DNA of 64,000 nt from JBBPYC01 sp965218765. Lineage in GTDB: Bacteria > Pseudomonadota > Gammaproteobacteria > Burkholderiales > Burkholderiaceae_C. How positions within the stretch are numbered: position 1 is the stretch's first letter; each line of letters begins with the position of its first letter. Made by a program: the position numbers and the translations under genes. Where the stretch lies: contig CBDCLU010000002.1 of assembly GCA_965218765.1 (NCBI GenBank), positions 806,001 to 870,000 on the forward strand, read 5' to 3'. Positions 16,637-24,879 of the stretch are shown here, piece by piece. The notes beneath the pieces were generated by a model that saw only the letters and a program-made list of their open reading frames with translations, did not search any database and was not told the DNA's origin.

Positions 16637-17155
16637 TCAGTTGGGTTTTCGAGAGGTCGCCTCGGCCACCCACCAGTCGCCCGGCAGCCGCTCGATCCGC
16701 TGCGCGGCAACGGCCTGCAACAGGTGGGCTTCCACCAGTTGCGGTGCGATCTCGACCAGCGGCAGCAGCACGAACGCGCGCTGCTGCATGCGCGGATGCG
16801 GCAGCACGAGCGTGTCGGTGGCCATGCGCCGATCGCCGTGCAGCAGGAGGTCGAGGTCCAGCGTGCGCGGTGCATGGCGATACGGCCGCTCGCGCCCGCT
16901 TGACGTTTCGATGCGCTGCAGCTGCGCGAGCAGCGCAAGCGGAGCCAGACCGGTATCGAGCGCGACGACTGCGTTCAGGAAGTCCGGACCGGCTGCCTCG
17001 ACCGGCGCGCTGCGGTAGAGCGACGAGTGCGCGGCGATCCGGGTGGTCGGCAGTGAACCGATCTGCCGGCAGGCATCGGCCAGCGTGCGCGCGGGGTCGC
17101 CGAGATTGGCGCCCAGTGCGATGTAGGCACGGGCCGGCGTTGCCGCGGCTGCCAT
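16637..17155 (-). CDS. folK: 2-amino-4-hydroxy-6-hydroxymethyldihydropteridine pyrophosphokinase
   Basis: Folate synthesis enzyme transferring pyrophosphate from ATP to the hydroxymethyl-dihydropterin. The 172-residue product has the N-terminal AYIALGANLGDP motif and the family signature HAPRTLDLDLLL. The ATG at 17155 places the conserved YIALGANLGD at the usual position; longer in-frame starts run into the upstream pcnB gene. It lies 31 bases downstream of pcnB on the same strand, the common Burkholderiales order. Confidence 0.95.
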   Translation of the reverse strand: MAAAATPARAYIALGANLGDPARTLADACRQIGSLPTTRIAAHSSLYRSAPVEAAGPDFLNAVVALDTGLAPLALLAQLQRIETSSGRERPYRHAPRTLDLDLLLHGDRRMATDTLVLPHPRMQQRAFVLLPLVEIAPQLVEAHLLQAVAAQRIERLPGDWWVAEATSRKPN

Positions 17156-17186
17156 GGCAAACGGGTGGCGCGGTGCGGTCGCGCTT

Positions 17187-18821
17187 TCAGCCTGCGGGGT
17201 TTGGGCCGGGACCGGATCCCGGCTCCTGCGCCGCACGGGTTTTCGATGCCGCCGACCGACGCCGGCGGCGTTTTCTGGGTGCGGCAGCAGCTGAAGAAAC
17301 GTCGGCATCAACGACGCCGGCAGCATCGGGCAGCGCATCGTCTGTATGGTCAGCTGGCGCGCCATCGCCGGCCGGCTCGTCGCCGAAGCCATCGGATGCC
17401 GCGACGCCGCGCTTGCGCGCGGGTCGCTTCTTTTGCGCGCCCTGGTGCTGCTCCTGCCGCAACCGGTCGATCAGGTCGTGTCGCGTCGCATCGTCGGCGA
17501 GTGAGAATTCCTGCCACCAGTCGGCCAGCACGATGTCGATCTCGCCGACTTCCGCGCGCAGCCGCATGAAGTCGAAACCCGCACGAAAGCGCGGCTGCTC
17601 GACCAGCGACAGCGGCGCCTGGCCGGTGCGTTTTTCGAATCTGGGCTGCATCATCCAGATCTCGCGCATGTCGGCGGCCAGCCGGCCGCGGCCGGAGACG
17701 TCGCCGATGCGTTCGTCGAATACCGTGTCGATCGCTTCCTGCAAGGCGGGAAACGGGTGCTGGTGCTGGCCCAGCCGCCGGTTCCAGCCGGCCAGCACGT
17801 CGGACCAGAGCACGCAGGCGAGCAAGAAACTGGGCGCCACCGGCTTGCCCTCGCCGACGCGACGGTCGGTGTCGGCCAGCGCGGCGGCGACGAACGGGGT
17901 ATCGGCGCGCAGCACCACGAGGTCGAGCAGCGGGTAGATGCCGCGCGCCAGGCCCAGCGCGTTCAACTGCGCGATGGTCGCGAGCGAATGACCGGTCTGC
18001 AGCAGCTTGAGCATCTCGTCGAACAGCCGGCTCTGCGGCACTTCGGCCAGCAGCTTTTGCGAGGCGATCAACGGCTCGGCGGTCATCTTGTCGAGCGTGA
18101 AGCCGCGCGGCTGCAGCTTGGCGGCGAAGCGCACCGCGCGGATGATGCGCACCGGGTCTTCGCGGTAGCGCGCGGCCGCGTCGCCGATCATGCGCAGCGT
18201 CTTCTTCTTCGCATCCGCGATGCCGCCGTGGTAGTCCACCACGATCTGCGTCTGCGGGTCGTAGTACATCGCGTTGATCGTGAAGTCGCGCCGCGCGGCG
18301 TCCTCGTTCTGCGGACCCCAGACGTTGTCGCGCAGCACCCGGCCCGACGCATCGACCGCATGCTGCATGCCGGCGAGCTGGCTCTTCGAGGTCTTTTCGT
18401 TGCCGGCGACCGCGGTGCCGGCCGCGCTGTTGTCCAGATACGCGCGAAACGTCGACACCTCGATCACCTCGTGCTCGCGCCCGCGGCCATGCACGACGTG
18501 CACGATGCGAAAGCGCCGGCCGATGATGAACGCGCGTCGGAACAGCGCCTTCACCTGCTCGGGCGTCGCATCGGTCGCCACATCGAAATCCTTCGGCTTC
18601 AGACCGACCAGCAAATCCCGCACGGCGCCGCCGACGATGTACGCCTGGTAGCCCGCGTTTTGCAACGTGCGCACCACGTTCAGCGCACGCTCATCGACGC
18701 CGGCCGGATCGATGCCGTGCACGCTCGCCGGCACTTCGGCGCGCTTGCCGAACTTCGATGCGGGGCGGCTGCGCACGCCCTTGGCGCGCGTGATCAGCTC
18801 GTCGATAAATTTCTTGATCAT
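17187..18821 (-). CDS. pcnB: Poly(A) polymerase I
   Basis: Adds 3' poly(A) tails to RNA, promoting decay. The 544-residue protein has the nucleotidyltransferase core AYIVGGAVRDLLVG with the metal-binding DFDVATDAT motif, the RRDFTINAMYYDP segment, and the RNA-binding GDAAARYREDPVRIIRAVRF domain. The C-terminal tail is Arg/Lys- and Ala-rich (RKRRRRRSAASKTR), as in E. coli PcnB. The ATG at 18821 (MIKKFIDEL) is used; a longer in-frame start would overlap the upstream phosphatase gene. Second-to-last in the hda-HAD-pcnB-folK run. Confidence 0.95.
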   Translation of the reverse strand: MIKKFIDELITRAKGVRSRPASKFGKRAEVPASVHGIDPAGVDERALNVVRTLQNAGYQAYIVGGAVRDLLVGLKPKDFDVATDATPEQVKALFRRAFIIGRRFRIVHVVHGRGREHEVIEVSTFRAYLDNSAAGTAVAGNEKTSKSQLAGMQHAVDASGRVLRDNVWGPQNEDAARRDFTINAMYYDPQTQIVVDYHGGIADAKKKTLRMIGDAAARYREDPVRIIRAVRFAAKLQPRGFTLDKMTAEPLIASQKLLAEVPQSRLFDEMLKLLQTGHSLATIAQLNALGLARGIYPLLDLVVLRADTPFVAAALADTDRRVGEGKPVAPSFLLACVLWSDVLAGWNRRLGQHQHPFPALQEAIDTVFDERIGDVSGRGRLAADMREIWMMQPRFEKRTGQAPLSLVEQPRFRAGFDFMRLRAEVGEIDIVLADWWQEFSLADDATRHDLIDRLRQEQHQGAQKKRPARKRGVAASDGFGDEPAGDGAPADHTDDALPDAAGVVDADVSSAAAAPRKRRRRRSAASKTRAAQEPGSGPGPNPAG

Positions 18822-18847
18822 GGAGGGAAGAGAAAAGCGCTGGGCTT

Positions 18848-19555
18848 TCAGATTTTTTCGAACAGGTCGAGCACCGGCCAGCCGCGTGTTCTTGCAATGC
18901 AACGCAACGCGTCGTCCGGGTTGGTCGCGACCGGGTGATCGACTTTCTCGAGCAGCGGCAGGTCACCGGCCGAATCGGAATAGAACGTGGTGTCGACCGC
19001 GCCCCAGTCCAGCCCCGACTCGGCCAGCCACTGTTCGACGCGGGTGACCTTGCCGGCGCGCACCGACGGCACGCCATCGATCGCGCCGGTGATCCAGCCG
19101 GTGCGCGCATCGTGCTGGAGCCGCACCGCGATCAGGTCTCGAATGCCGAACAAGTCGGCCAGCGGGCGCGTGACGAAGTCATTGGTCGCGGTGACGATCG
19201 CCAGCCGGTCGCCGGCCGCACGATGCCGCTGCACCAGAGCCAGTGCCTCGTTTTTCAAGTGTTTTTGTCGGATGGCGCTAGTGTAGCCTGCGCGCGCAGC
19301 TATGGAATTCGCAGCGCCCTGCTGTCGGATCGCATCCGTTGCGAACCGCACATAGGCGTCGATGTCGAGCGTGCCGGCCTTGTACTGCGCGAAGAATTCG
19401 TCGTTGCGGCGCGCGAAGCTGGCCGCGTCGGTCCAGCCGAGTTCGGTGGTCCAGACGCCCCAGCCGTGGTCCGAATCGATCGGCAGCAGCGTGTGGTCCA
19501 GGTCGAACAGGGCGACCTTGATGCGCGGGCTCCCCTGCGTCTTTTGGTGGTTCAT
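18848..19555 (-). CDS. HAD-family phosphatase (HAD-IB type)
   Basis: A 235-residue haloacid-dehalogenase phosphatase with motif I DLDHTLLPID, motif II VTATND and motif III/IV FYSDSAGDLPLLE. HAD-IB members are SerB-like small-molecule phosphatases; this subfamily, regularly found between hda and pcnB in Burkholderiales, lacks an assigned substrate. The start overlaps the hda stop by four bases (ATGA). Residues about 81-98 in the cap region (ANSIAARAGYTSAI) are encoded by a degenerate family B repeat and look unlike the family. Confidence 0.9.
   Translation of the reverse strand: MNHQKTQGSPRIKVALFDLDHTLLPIDSDHGWGVWTTELGWTDAASFARRNDEFFAQYKAGTLDIDAYVRFATDAIRQQGAANSIAARAGYTSAIRQKHLKNEALALVQRHRAAGDRLAIVTATNDFVTRPLADLFGIRDLIAVRLQHDARTGWITGAIDGVPSVRAGKVTRVEQWLAESGLDWGAVDTTFYSDSAGDLPLLEKVDHPVATNPDDALRCIARTRGWPVLDLFEKI
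19262..19312 (+). repeat. Degenerate dispersed repeat, family B, inside the HAD phosphatase gene
   Basis: On the plus strand the blocks TTTTTG, GGCGCTAGTGTA, CCTGCGCG, GCAGCTATGGAATT and GCAGC follow the order seen in the other copies of the family. It lies within the reverse-strand phosphatase gene and keeps the frame open. Confidence 0.5.
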
Positions 19556-20253
19556 CGGTCGGCGGTGGACTCCAGCATGGTCTTCAACAGCGGCACCGTG
19601 ATCGGTCGCGCGGTGCGCAGCGAGAACCGGTCGAGCCGCTCCAGCAAATCGAGCAAGCTGCCCAGATCGCGCGCGAAGCGCCGCAGCATGAACTCGACCA
19701 CGTCGTCGCCCAGTGGCAGCCCGAGCGCCTGCGCACGCGCGTGCAGCACGCTGCGCCGCTCGTCGTCGGCCAGCGGTTGCAACGCGAACACCTGGCCCCA
19801 GCCGAGCCGGGTGCGCAGGTCTTCGCGCAGCTTCAGGTCGGCCACTGGCCAGGCACCAGCGGCCAGCACCCAGCGGCGCTGCGTCTGGGCATTCACGAAC
19901 CAGTTGAACGCGATGTGCTGGCGCTCGGCATCGTAGCGATGCACGTTGTCCATCAGCAGGGCCGGCCAACGTTCGTCGAACTCGGCCGGACCGCTCGTGC
20001 CGTCGGCATCGAGCCAGCCGACGCTCACGCCGCGCTCGGCGAATGCCGCGCGCACGCTGGCCAGCAGATGGGTCTTGCCGGCGCCCGCTTCGCCCCATAG
20101 ATAGCTGGGCGGGCGAATCGGCGCAGCAGAACCTTCATCGGTGCCGGCCAACGCGGCAAGCAGGTGCTGCACGGCCTGATCGTTTACGCCAACGCGGAAA
20201 TTCTCGAAGCGCGGCGCGACCGCCATGCCGATGTCGAGCGCGAGTTGCTCCAT
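19552..20253 (-). CDS. hda: DnaA-related regulatory inactivator Hda
   Basis: AAA+ protein that, bound to the DNA sliding clamp, promotes ATP hydrolysis by DnaA after initiation. The 233-residue product begins with the clamp-binding motif QLALDIG, then Walker A GEAGAGKTHLL and Walker B PALLMDNVH. The arginine-finger region is near LRTRLGWG. The ATG at 20253 (MEQLALDIG) is preferred; one at 20259 adds two residues. Divergent from purM across about 230 bases. Confidence 0.93.
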   Translation of the reverse strand: MEQLALDIGMAVAPRFENFRVGVNDQAVQHLLAALAGTDEGSAAPIRPPSYLWGEAGAGKTHLLASVRAAFAERGVSVGWLDADGTSGPAEFDERWPALLMDNVHRYDAERQHIAFNWFVNAQTQRRWVLAAGAWPVADLKLREDLRTRLGWGQVFALQPLADDERRSVLHARAQALGLPLGDDVVEFMLRRFARDLGSLLDLLERLDRFSLRTARPITVPLLKTMLESTADR

Positions 20254-20485
20254 CGGCATGGATCAGGCGCGCGTGCGGCCCGTGGCAAGCCGGCGTTCGT
20301 TCCATGTGCAACGTCCGGTGCGCCGCTGCTGCGAGGACAACAACGCATGAAGGACGGGCGCAGGTTCTTGATTCAATGGGCGAGAATGAAATGTTCCGAC
20401 AAATTTTAGTGCCGGGCGTAGCCACGCTTGGCGTCTGCCTGGCCGGCACGCCCGGCTGTCAGGTCCGTCCCCTCGCCTCCTCCCC

Positions 20486-21547
20486 ATGACCGCATCGACC
20501 TATCCGCCCACGCCACCCGCCCTCAGCTACAAGTCGGCCGGCGTCGACATCGAGGCGGGCGACGCGCTGGTCGAGCGCATCAAGCCGCTGGCCCGACGCA
20601 CCATGCGCGAAGGCGTGCTGGCTGGCATCGGCGGCTTCGGCGCGCTGTTCGAGGTGCCCAAACGCTACTCGGAACCGGTGCTGGTCAGCGGCACCGATGG
20701 CGTCGGTACCAAGCTCAGGCTCGCGTTCGAATGGAACCGGCACGACACGGTCGGCATCGACCTGGTGGCGATGAGCGTGAACGACGTGCTGGTGCAGGGC
20801 GCGGAGCCGCTTTTTTTCCTCGACTACTTCGCCTGCGGCAAGCTCGACGTGGAGACTGCGGCGGCGGTCGTCGGCGGCATTGCGAAGGGATGCGAACTCG
20901 CGGGCTGCGCGCTGATCGGCGGCGAGACGGCCGAGATGCCCGGCATGTATCCGGCCGGCGAGTACGACCTCGCGGGCTTTTGCGTCGGCGCGGTGGAGAA
21001 GTCGCGCATCCTGAGCGGCCGTGACGTGCAGCCGGGCGACGCGGTGCTGGGTCTCGCGTCGAGCGGCGTGCATTCGAACGGGTTTTCGCTGGTGCGCAGG
21101 TGCATCGAACGCGGCGGCGGCAGTCTGCCGGCCACGCTGGACGGCCGGCCGTTTCGGGATGCGCTGATGGCGCCGACCCGGATCTACGTCAAGCCGGTGC
21201 TCGCCGCACTCGCCGCGCATCCGGTCAAGGCGCTCGCGCACATCACCGGCGGCGGGCTGCTGGAGAACATCCCGCGCGTGCTGCCCGACGGCACCGCCGC
21301 CAGGCTGTCGGCCGCCGCCTGGCCGAGAAGCGAGCTGTTCGCCTGGCTGCAACGCACCGCCGGCATCGATGACCTCGAGATGAACCGCACGTTCAACAAC
21401 GGCATCGGCATGGTCTGCGTGGTCGATGCGGCGCGCGCGGAGGCGTGCGCCGAGACGCTGCGCAGCGCGGGCGAGCAGGTGTTTCAGATCGGTGAGATCG
21501 TGACGCACGACCAAGCCGGCGATGCGCCGCGCGTGCTGATCGCCTGA
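20486..21547 (+). CDS. purM: Phosphoribosylformylglycinamidine cyclo-ligase
   Basis: AIR synthetase, fifth step of purine synthesis: closes FGAM to aminoimidazole ribonucleotide with ATP. The 353-residue protein carries the family segments LSYKSAGVDIEAGD, VSGTDGVGTKL, IGGETAEMPGMY, LASSGVHSNGFSLVR and AHITGGGLLENIPR. Divergent from hda, the usual arrangement in Burkholderiales. Downstream, a family A repeat separates it from a convergent gene. Confidence 0.97.
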   Translation: MTASTYPPTPPALSYKSAGVDIEAGDALVERIKPLARRTMREGVLAGIGGFGALFEVPKRYSEPVLVSGTDGVGTKLRLAFEWNRHDTVGIDLVAMSVNDVLVQGAEPLFFLDYFACGKLDVETAAAVVGGIAKGCELAGCALIGGETAEMPGMYPAGEYDLAGFCVGAVEKSRILSGRDVQPGDAVLGLASSGVHSNGFSLVRRCIERGGGSLPATLDGRPFRDALMAPTRIYVKPVLAALAAHPVKALAHITGGGLLENIPRVLPDGTAARLSAAAWPRSELFAWLQRTAGIDDLEMNRTFNNGIGMVCVVDAARAEACAETLRSAGEQVFQIGEIVTHDQAGDAPRVLIA

Positions 21548-21632
21548 GACCAGCCGCGTCTTGAAGGCGTCTGGTCTGAGATGCTCGCGGGGCTGGTGTC
21601 TGGATCAACCGATGAAGCTTGACTCACCCAAA

Positions 21633-21738
21633 TCCAGCAGGGGCCGCGCAGCTGGCTCCGCCAGGCCGCAGGCGCCGCCCCCTGCAAGGGGGTAGCCGAG
21701 AGCCGACCGCAGGGAGCGAAGGCCGGGGGTGGGCTCTA
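21633..21738 (-). repeat. Dispersed GC-rich repeat, family A, copy 2
   Basis: Read on the minus strand it starts TAGAGCCCACCCCC at the stop codon of the SirB1-like gene. It continues with CGGTCGGCTCTCGG, the perfect hairpin CCCCCTTGCAGGGGG, GGCGCCTGCGGCCTGGC and ends near GCTGGA. The blocks and their order match copy 1 at 7892-7993, and the orientation relative to the upstream gene is also the same. It lies in the gap between the convergent purM and SirB1-like genes. Confidence 0.87.
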
Positions 21739-22587
21739 ATGGCTCGCGCCGCGCAACTGCGCCACGCGGTCCGCGATCGCGGCGATGTCGACTTCGTAGC
21801 CGGCCTGCGCGAGGTAGACGTCCAGGTCCGCGAGCGCCTGGCGCGTGTTGCCTGCTTCCGCATGCACGAGCCCGCGGTCGCGGTACTCGGCCCAGCTCTC
21901 GGGCAGCAGCACGATCAGCCGATCCTGCACCGCGAGCAGCCGCGGCCAGTCGGACTGCGCGCGGTGGATCTCCTTCAGGTTGCGCAGCATGCGCGCGACG
22001 ATGTCGCGCGGGCGCGAAGGCTTTAGGAATTGCGCGACCGGCATCTCGGCGCCTTCGGCCGTGCCGGTCTGGCGGCGAAACGGCTCGAGCCGCTCGGCCA
22101 GTTCGGTGCGGCTCATCGATTGGCCGGTGAACGGATCGATCACCGCCTGGCCTTTGGGCAGCGTGACCCGCAGCATGAAATGCCCGGGGAAGCTCACGCC
22201 CTGGGCCTGTAGCCCGAGGCCGTGCGCGAGTTCCAGCCACAGCACCGCCAGCGAGATCGGAATGCCGCGGCGCGTGCGCAGCACCGCGCTCAGATAGCTG
22301 TTGTCCGGGTCGTAGTAGTCGTTGATGTTGCCGCCGAAGCCCAGGTCGCGGTAGAAGAACTGGCTCAGCGCGCGCAACTGCGCGAGCGGCGCCGCATCAC
22401 CGGCCAACCGGCGCTTCAGCCGAGCCAGCAACTGATCGACATCGCCGAGCACCTGTTGCACGTCGAGCTGTGGGTACTCGTCCTGCGCGAGGCTCGCGGC
22501 GGCTTCGAGCAACGGGAATTGATCATCGCTCTGAACGAGCGAACGGAAGAACGCCAGCGGCGTGGGCGCTTCGGTCGAAAACTGCAT
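21736..22587 (-). CDS. SirB1 family transglutaminase-like protein with C-terminal TPR
   Basis: A 283-residue SirB1 family protein: an N-terminal helical part, the transglutaminase-like core (FFYRDLGFGGN, RRGIPISLAVLWLEL, GVSFPGHFMLRV with the conserved His) and a C-terminal TPR-like region (WAEYRDRGLVHAEAGN). No catalytic Cys is evident at the usual place, which is normal for the family. The function is not established. It lies about 100 bases downstream of murJ on the same strand, and its TAG stop opens a family A repeat. Confidence 0.88.
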   Translation of the reverse strand: MQFSTEAPTPLAFFRSLVQSDDQFPLLEAAASLAQDEYPQLDVQQVLGDVDQLLARLKRRLAGDAAPLAQLRALSQFFYRDLGFGGNINDYYDPDNSYLSAVLRTRRGIPISLAVLWLELAHGLGLQAQGVSFPGHFMLRVTLPKGQAVIDPFTGQSMSRTELAERLEPFRRQTGTAEGAEMPVAQFLKPSRPRDIVARMLRNLKEIHRAQSDWPRLLAVQDRLIVLLPESWAEYRDRGLVHAEAGNTRQALADLDVYLAQAGYEVDIAAIADRVAQLRGASH

Positions 22588-22691
22588 GCGGCTTTTTACC
22601 TTGCGCGATCGGCCAGCGTCAATTGCAAGGGTTCTCGAATCCGGCCGAAATTCTTTGGGAGCCGGCACAGCCGAATCGCAGCTGCACCGCC

Positions 22692-24257
22692 TCACTTCTT
22701 CAGAAACTGCGCAAAGCGCAAGCCGAACAGACGGATCACCGCGAAGTAAAGCAGCGCTGCGCCCGGCAGAATCGAGGCCATCAGCCCGATGCGCAGCAGG
22801 CGCTGCTCCCGCAGCGCGCTCCAGTCGAACTGCTGATTGGCCCAGAACAGCAGCGCGCCCATCGCGGCGCTGCCGGCGCCGACCTGCAGCGCGAATGCCA
22901 GCCAGCCCGGCTGCGGCCGGTAGCTGCCGCGCCGGATCAACCCGATCAGCAGCCACAGCGCGTTGATCAGTGCGCCGATGCCAATGCTCAAAGCGAGCCC
23001 CGCATGCTGCAGCAGCGGCACGAACACGAGGTTCAGCAACTGCGTGAGCACCAGCACGACGATTGCGATGCGCACCGGCGTGCGGATGTCCTGGCTCGCA
23101 TAGAAGCCGGGCGCGAGCACCTTGATCGCGACGATGCCCAATAAGCCGGCGCCATAGCCCATCAGCGCACGCCGCGTCTGCAGCAAGTCCTCGCTGCCGA
23201 ACGCACCGTAGTGATAGAGCACCGCCACCAGCGGCTCGGCGAACAGCAGCAGCGCGACCGCGCTGGGCACTGCCAGCAGCACCACGAGACGCAGGCCCCA
23301 GTCGAGCATCGCCGAATAGCGGTCCGCGTCCGCGACCGCGCGCGCACCGGCGAGCTGCGGCATCAGCACCACGCCCAGCGCGACGCCGAGCATGCCGGTC
23401 GGAAACTCCATCAATCGGTCCGCGTAGTTGAGCCAGGTCACGCTGCCGGTCGCGAGGTGCGAGGCGATCTGCGTGTTGATCAGCAGCGACAGTTGCGCGA
23501 CGCTGACGCCGAGCAGGGCCGGGCCCATCAGTTGCGCGACGCGGCGGGTGGCCGGGTCGGCCCACGCCATGCGGATGGAGCCCCAGGCGACGCCGATCCT
23601 GGGCAGCAACCCGAGCTGTTTCAGCGCGGGAATCTGCACCGCGAGCTGCAGCAGACCGCCCAGCATCACGCCGCCTGCCAGCGCAAAGATCGGCTCGATG
23701 CCGCGCGCCTTCAGCCACGGTGCCAGCAGCCAGGCCGCGGCGATCATCGACAGGTTGAGCAGCACCGGCGTGGCGGCCGGCACCGCAAACCGCTTCCAGG
23801 TGTTCAGGATGCCGGATGCGAGCGCAACCAGCGACATGAAGCCGATGTAGGGAAACATCCAGCGCGTCATCGAAACCGCCGCGCCGAAGCCGCCCGGCTC
23901 CTGCTTCAGCCCGCTGGCCAGCGCCCAGACCAAGAGCGGCGCGGCAGCCACGCCGATGGCGCAGGTCAGCAGCAGCGCCCAGGCCAGCAGGGTCGCCACC
24001 CGGTCGATCAGCAGGTGCGTCGCCTCGTCGCCGGCCTGCGCGCGGGTGGATGCGAGCACCGGCACGAACGCCTGGCTGAACGCGCCTTCGCCGAACAGCC
24101 GGCGAAACAGGTTCGGGATCCGGAACGCCACGTTGAACGCGTCGGTCATCGCGCTGGCGCCGAACGTGGACGCGATCAGCAGTTCGCGCACCAGCCCCGT
24201 GATGCGCGACACCAGCGTGAACAGCGAAACCGTGGAAGCGGACTTGAGCAGCGACAC
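22692..24257 (-). CDS. murJ: Lipid II flippase MurJ
   Basis: Flips the peptidoglycan precursor lipid II across the inner membrane. The 521-residue product has about 14 hydrophobic helices and the family pattern SRITGLVRELLIASTFG, TDAFNVAFRIPNLFRRLFGEG near the N terminus, including the essential Arg residues. A GTG start at 24257 (VSLLKSASTVSLFTL) gives the normal family length; the in-frame ATG at 24449 would overlap rpsT and add unrelated residues. Divergent from rpsT. Confidence 0.95.
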   Translation of the reverse strand: MSLLKSASTVSLFTLVSRITGLVRELLIASTFGASAMTDAFNVAFRIPNLFRRLFGEGAFSQAFVPVLASTRAQAGDEATHLLIDRVATLLAWALLLTCAIGVAAAPLLVWALASGLKQEPGGFGAAVSMTRWMFPYIGFMSLVALASGILNTWKRFAVPAATPVLLNLSMIAAAWLLAPWLKARGIEPIFALAGGVMLGGLLQLAVQIPALKQLGLLPRIGVAWGSIRMAWADPATRRVAQLMGPALLGVSVAQLSLLINTQIASHLATGSVTWLNYADRLMEFPTGMLGVALGVVLMPQLAGARAVADADRYSAMLDWGLRLVVLLAVPSAVALLLFAEPLVAVLYHYGAFGSEDLLQTRRALMGYGAGLLGIVAIKVLAPGFYASQDIRTPVRIAIVVLVLTQLLNLVFVPLLQHAGLALSIGIGALINALWLLIGLIRRGSYRPQPGWLAFALQVGAGSAAMGALLFWANQQFDWSALREQRLLRIGLMASILPGAALLYFAVIRLFGLRFAQFLKK

Positions 24258-24317
24258 GCGGGCGAGTGTAGCGGCGTGGTTTGCTAGCGTTTTTGAAGCA
24301 GGAGGTTGTTGTGCAGC

Positions 24318-24343
24318 TTGAAAAGTCTCGCAAATGTTAGAAT
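24318..24343 (+). promoter_or_regulatory. Probable sigma-70 promoter of rpsT
   Basis: An extended -10 element TGTTAGAAT (24335-24343) matches TGnTATAAT with one mismatch in the hexamer. TTGAAA at 24318 is too close (14 bases) for an ideal -35, which an extended -10 tolerates. It precedes rpsT by about 50 bases in an AT-richer gap. Confidence 0.5.
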
Positions 24344-24396
24344 CAAAGGTTTCGCTGGCAACATCCTCAAACCAATTTCTAAGGAAACCGTTTCTC

Positions 24397-24726
24397 ATGG
24401 CATCTACCAAACCCAAGAAAAAGAACCCGCGGCTTGCGTCCGGCCGCAAGCGTGTCCGTCAGGACATCAAGCTGAACGCTGCGAACACCTCGCTGCGCTC
24501 CAAATACCGCACCGCGGTGAAGAACGTCGAGAAGGCGGTTGCTGCCGGCGACAAGGACAAAGCGAAGTCGGCGTTCGGCATCATGCAGTCGGTGGTCGAC
24601 ACCATTGCCGACAAAGGCATCTTCCACAAGAACAAAGCCGCGCGTGACAAGAGCCGGCTGAGCAGCAGGGTGAAGGCGTTGGCGGTCGGCACGTCCGAAT
24701 CCGCTGCAGCCCCTGCAGCGGCTTGA
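24397..24726 (+). CDS. rpsT: Ribosomal protein bS20
   Basis: Small-subunit protein binding 16S rRNA, 109 residues. The N-terminal MASTKPKKKNPRLASGRKR and the helical KYRTAVKNVEKAV segment identify the family. It is longer than E. coli S20 (87 residues), chiefly through a C-terminal Ala/Ser-rich tail (SESAAAPAAA). The ATG at 24397 has AAGGAAA nine bases upstream. Monocistronic: own promoter upstream and a clear terminator at 24841. Confidence 0.97.
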   Translation: MASTKPKKKNPRLASGRKRVRQDIKLNAANTSLRSKYRTAVKNVEKAVAAGDKDKAKSAFGIMQSVVDTIADKGIFHKNKAARDKSRLSSRVKALAVGTSESAAAPAAA

Positions 24727-24840
24727 GGCCGTCCGCGAAGTAGCCCAGTAGCCCGGACCGCCTGACGAAAAGTCGGGTCGTCCGCCGTTTGCATCGGGTG
24801 CGCTGCCAGCGAACCAGTCAAGCCGCCAGGGCGAAACGAG

Positions 24841-24868
24841 AAAGCCGCACGTGTTGCGGCTTTTTTGT
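24841..24868 (+). terminator. Rho-independent terminator downstream of rpsT
   Basis: The stem AAAGCCGCA / TGCGGCTTT with a five-base loop is followed by a run of T. It lies 114 bases after the rpsT stop and just ahead of the convergent livM gene. The A-rich 5' side gives only a short U run on the other strand, so the main direction is plus. Confidence 0.88.
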
Positions 24869-24879
24869 TTGGAGGCGCG

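Noticed and set aside
21633..21738. Rho-independent terminator between purM and the SirB1-like gene
   Set aside because: The hairpin CCCCCTTGCAGGGGG has no following T run and belongs to the dispersed family A repeat, so it was recorded as a repeat.
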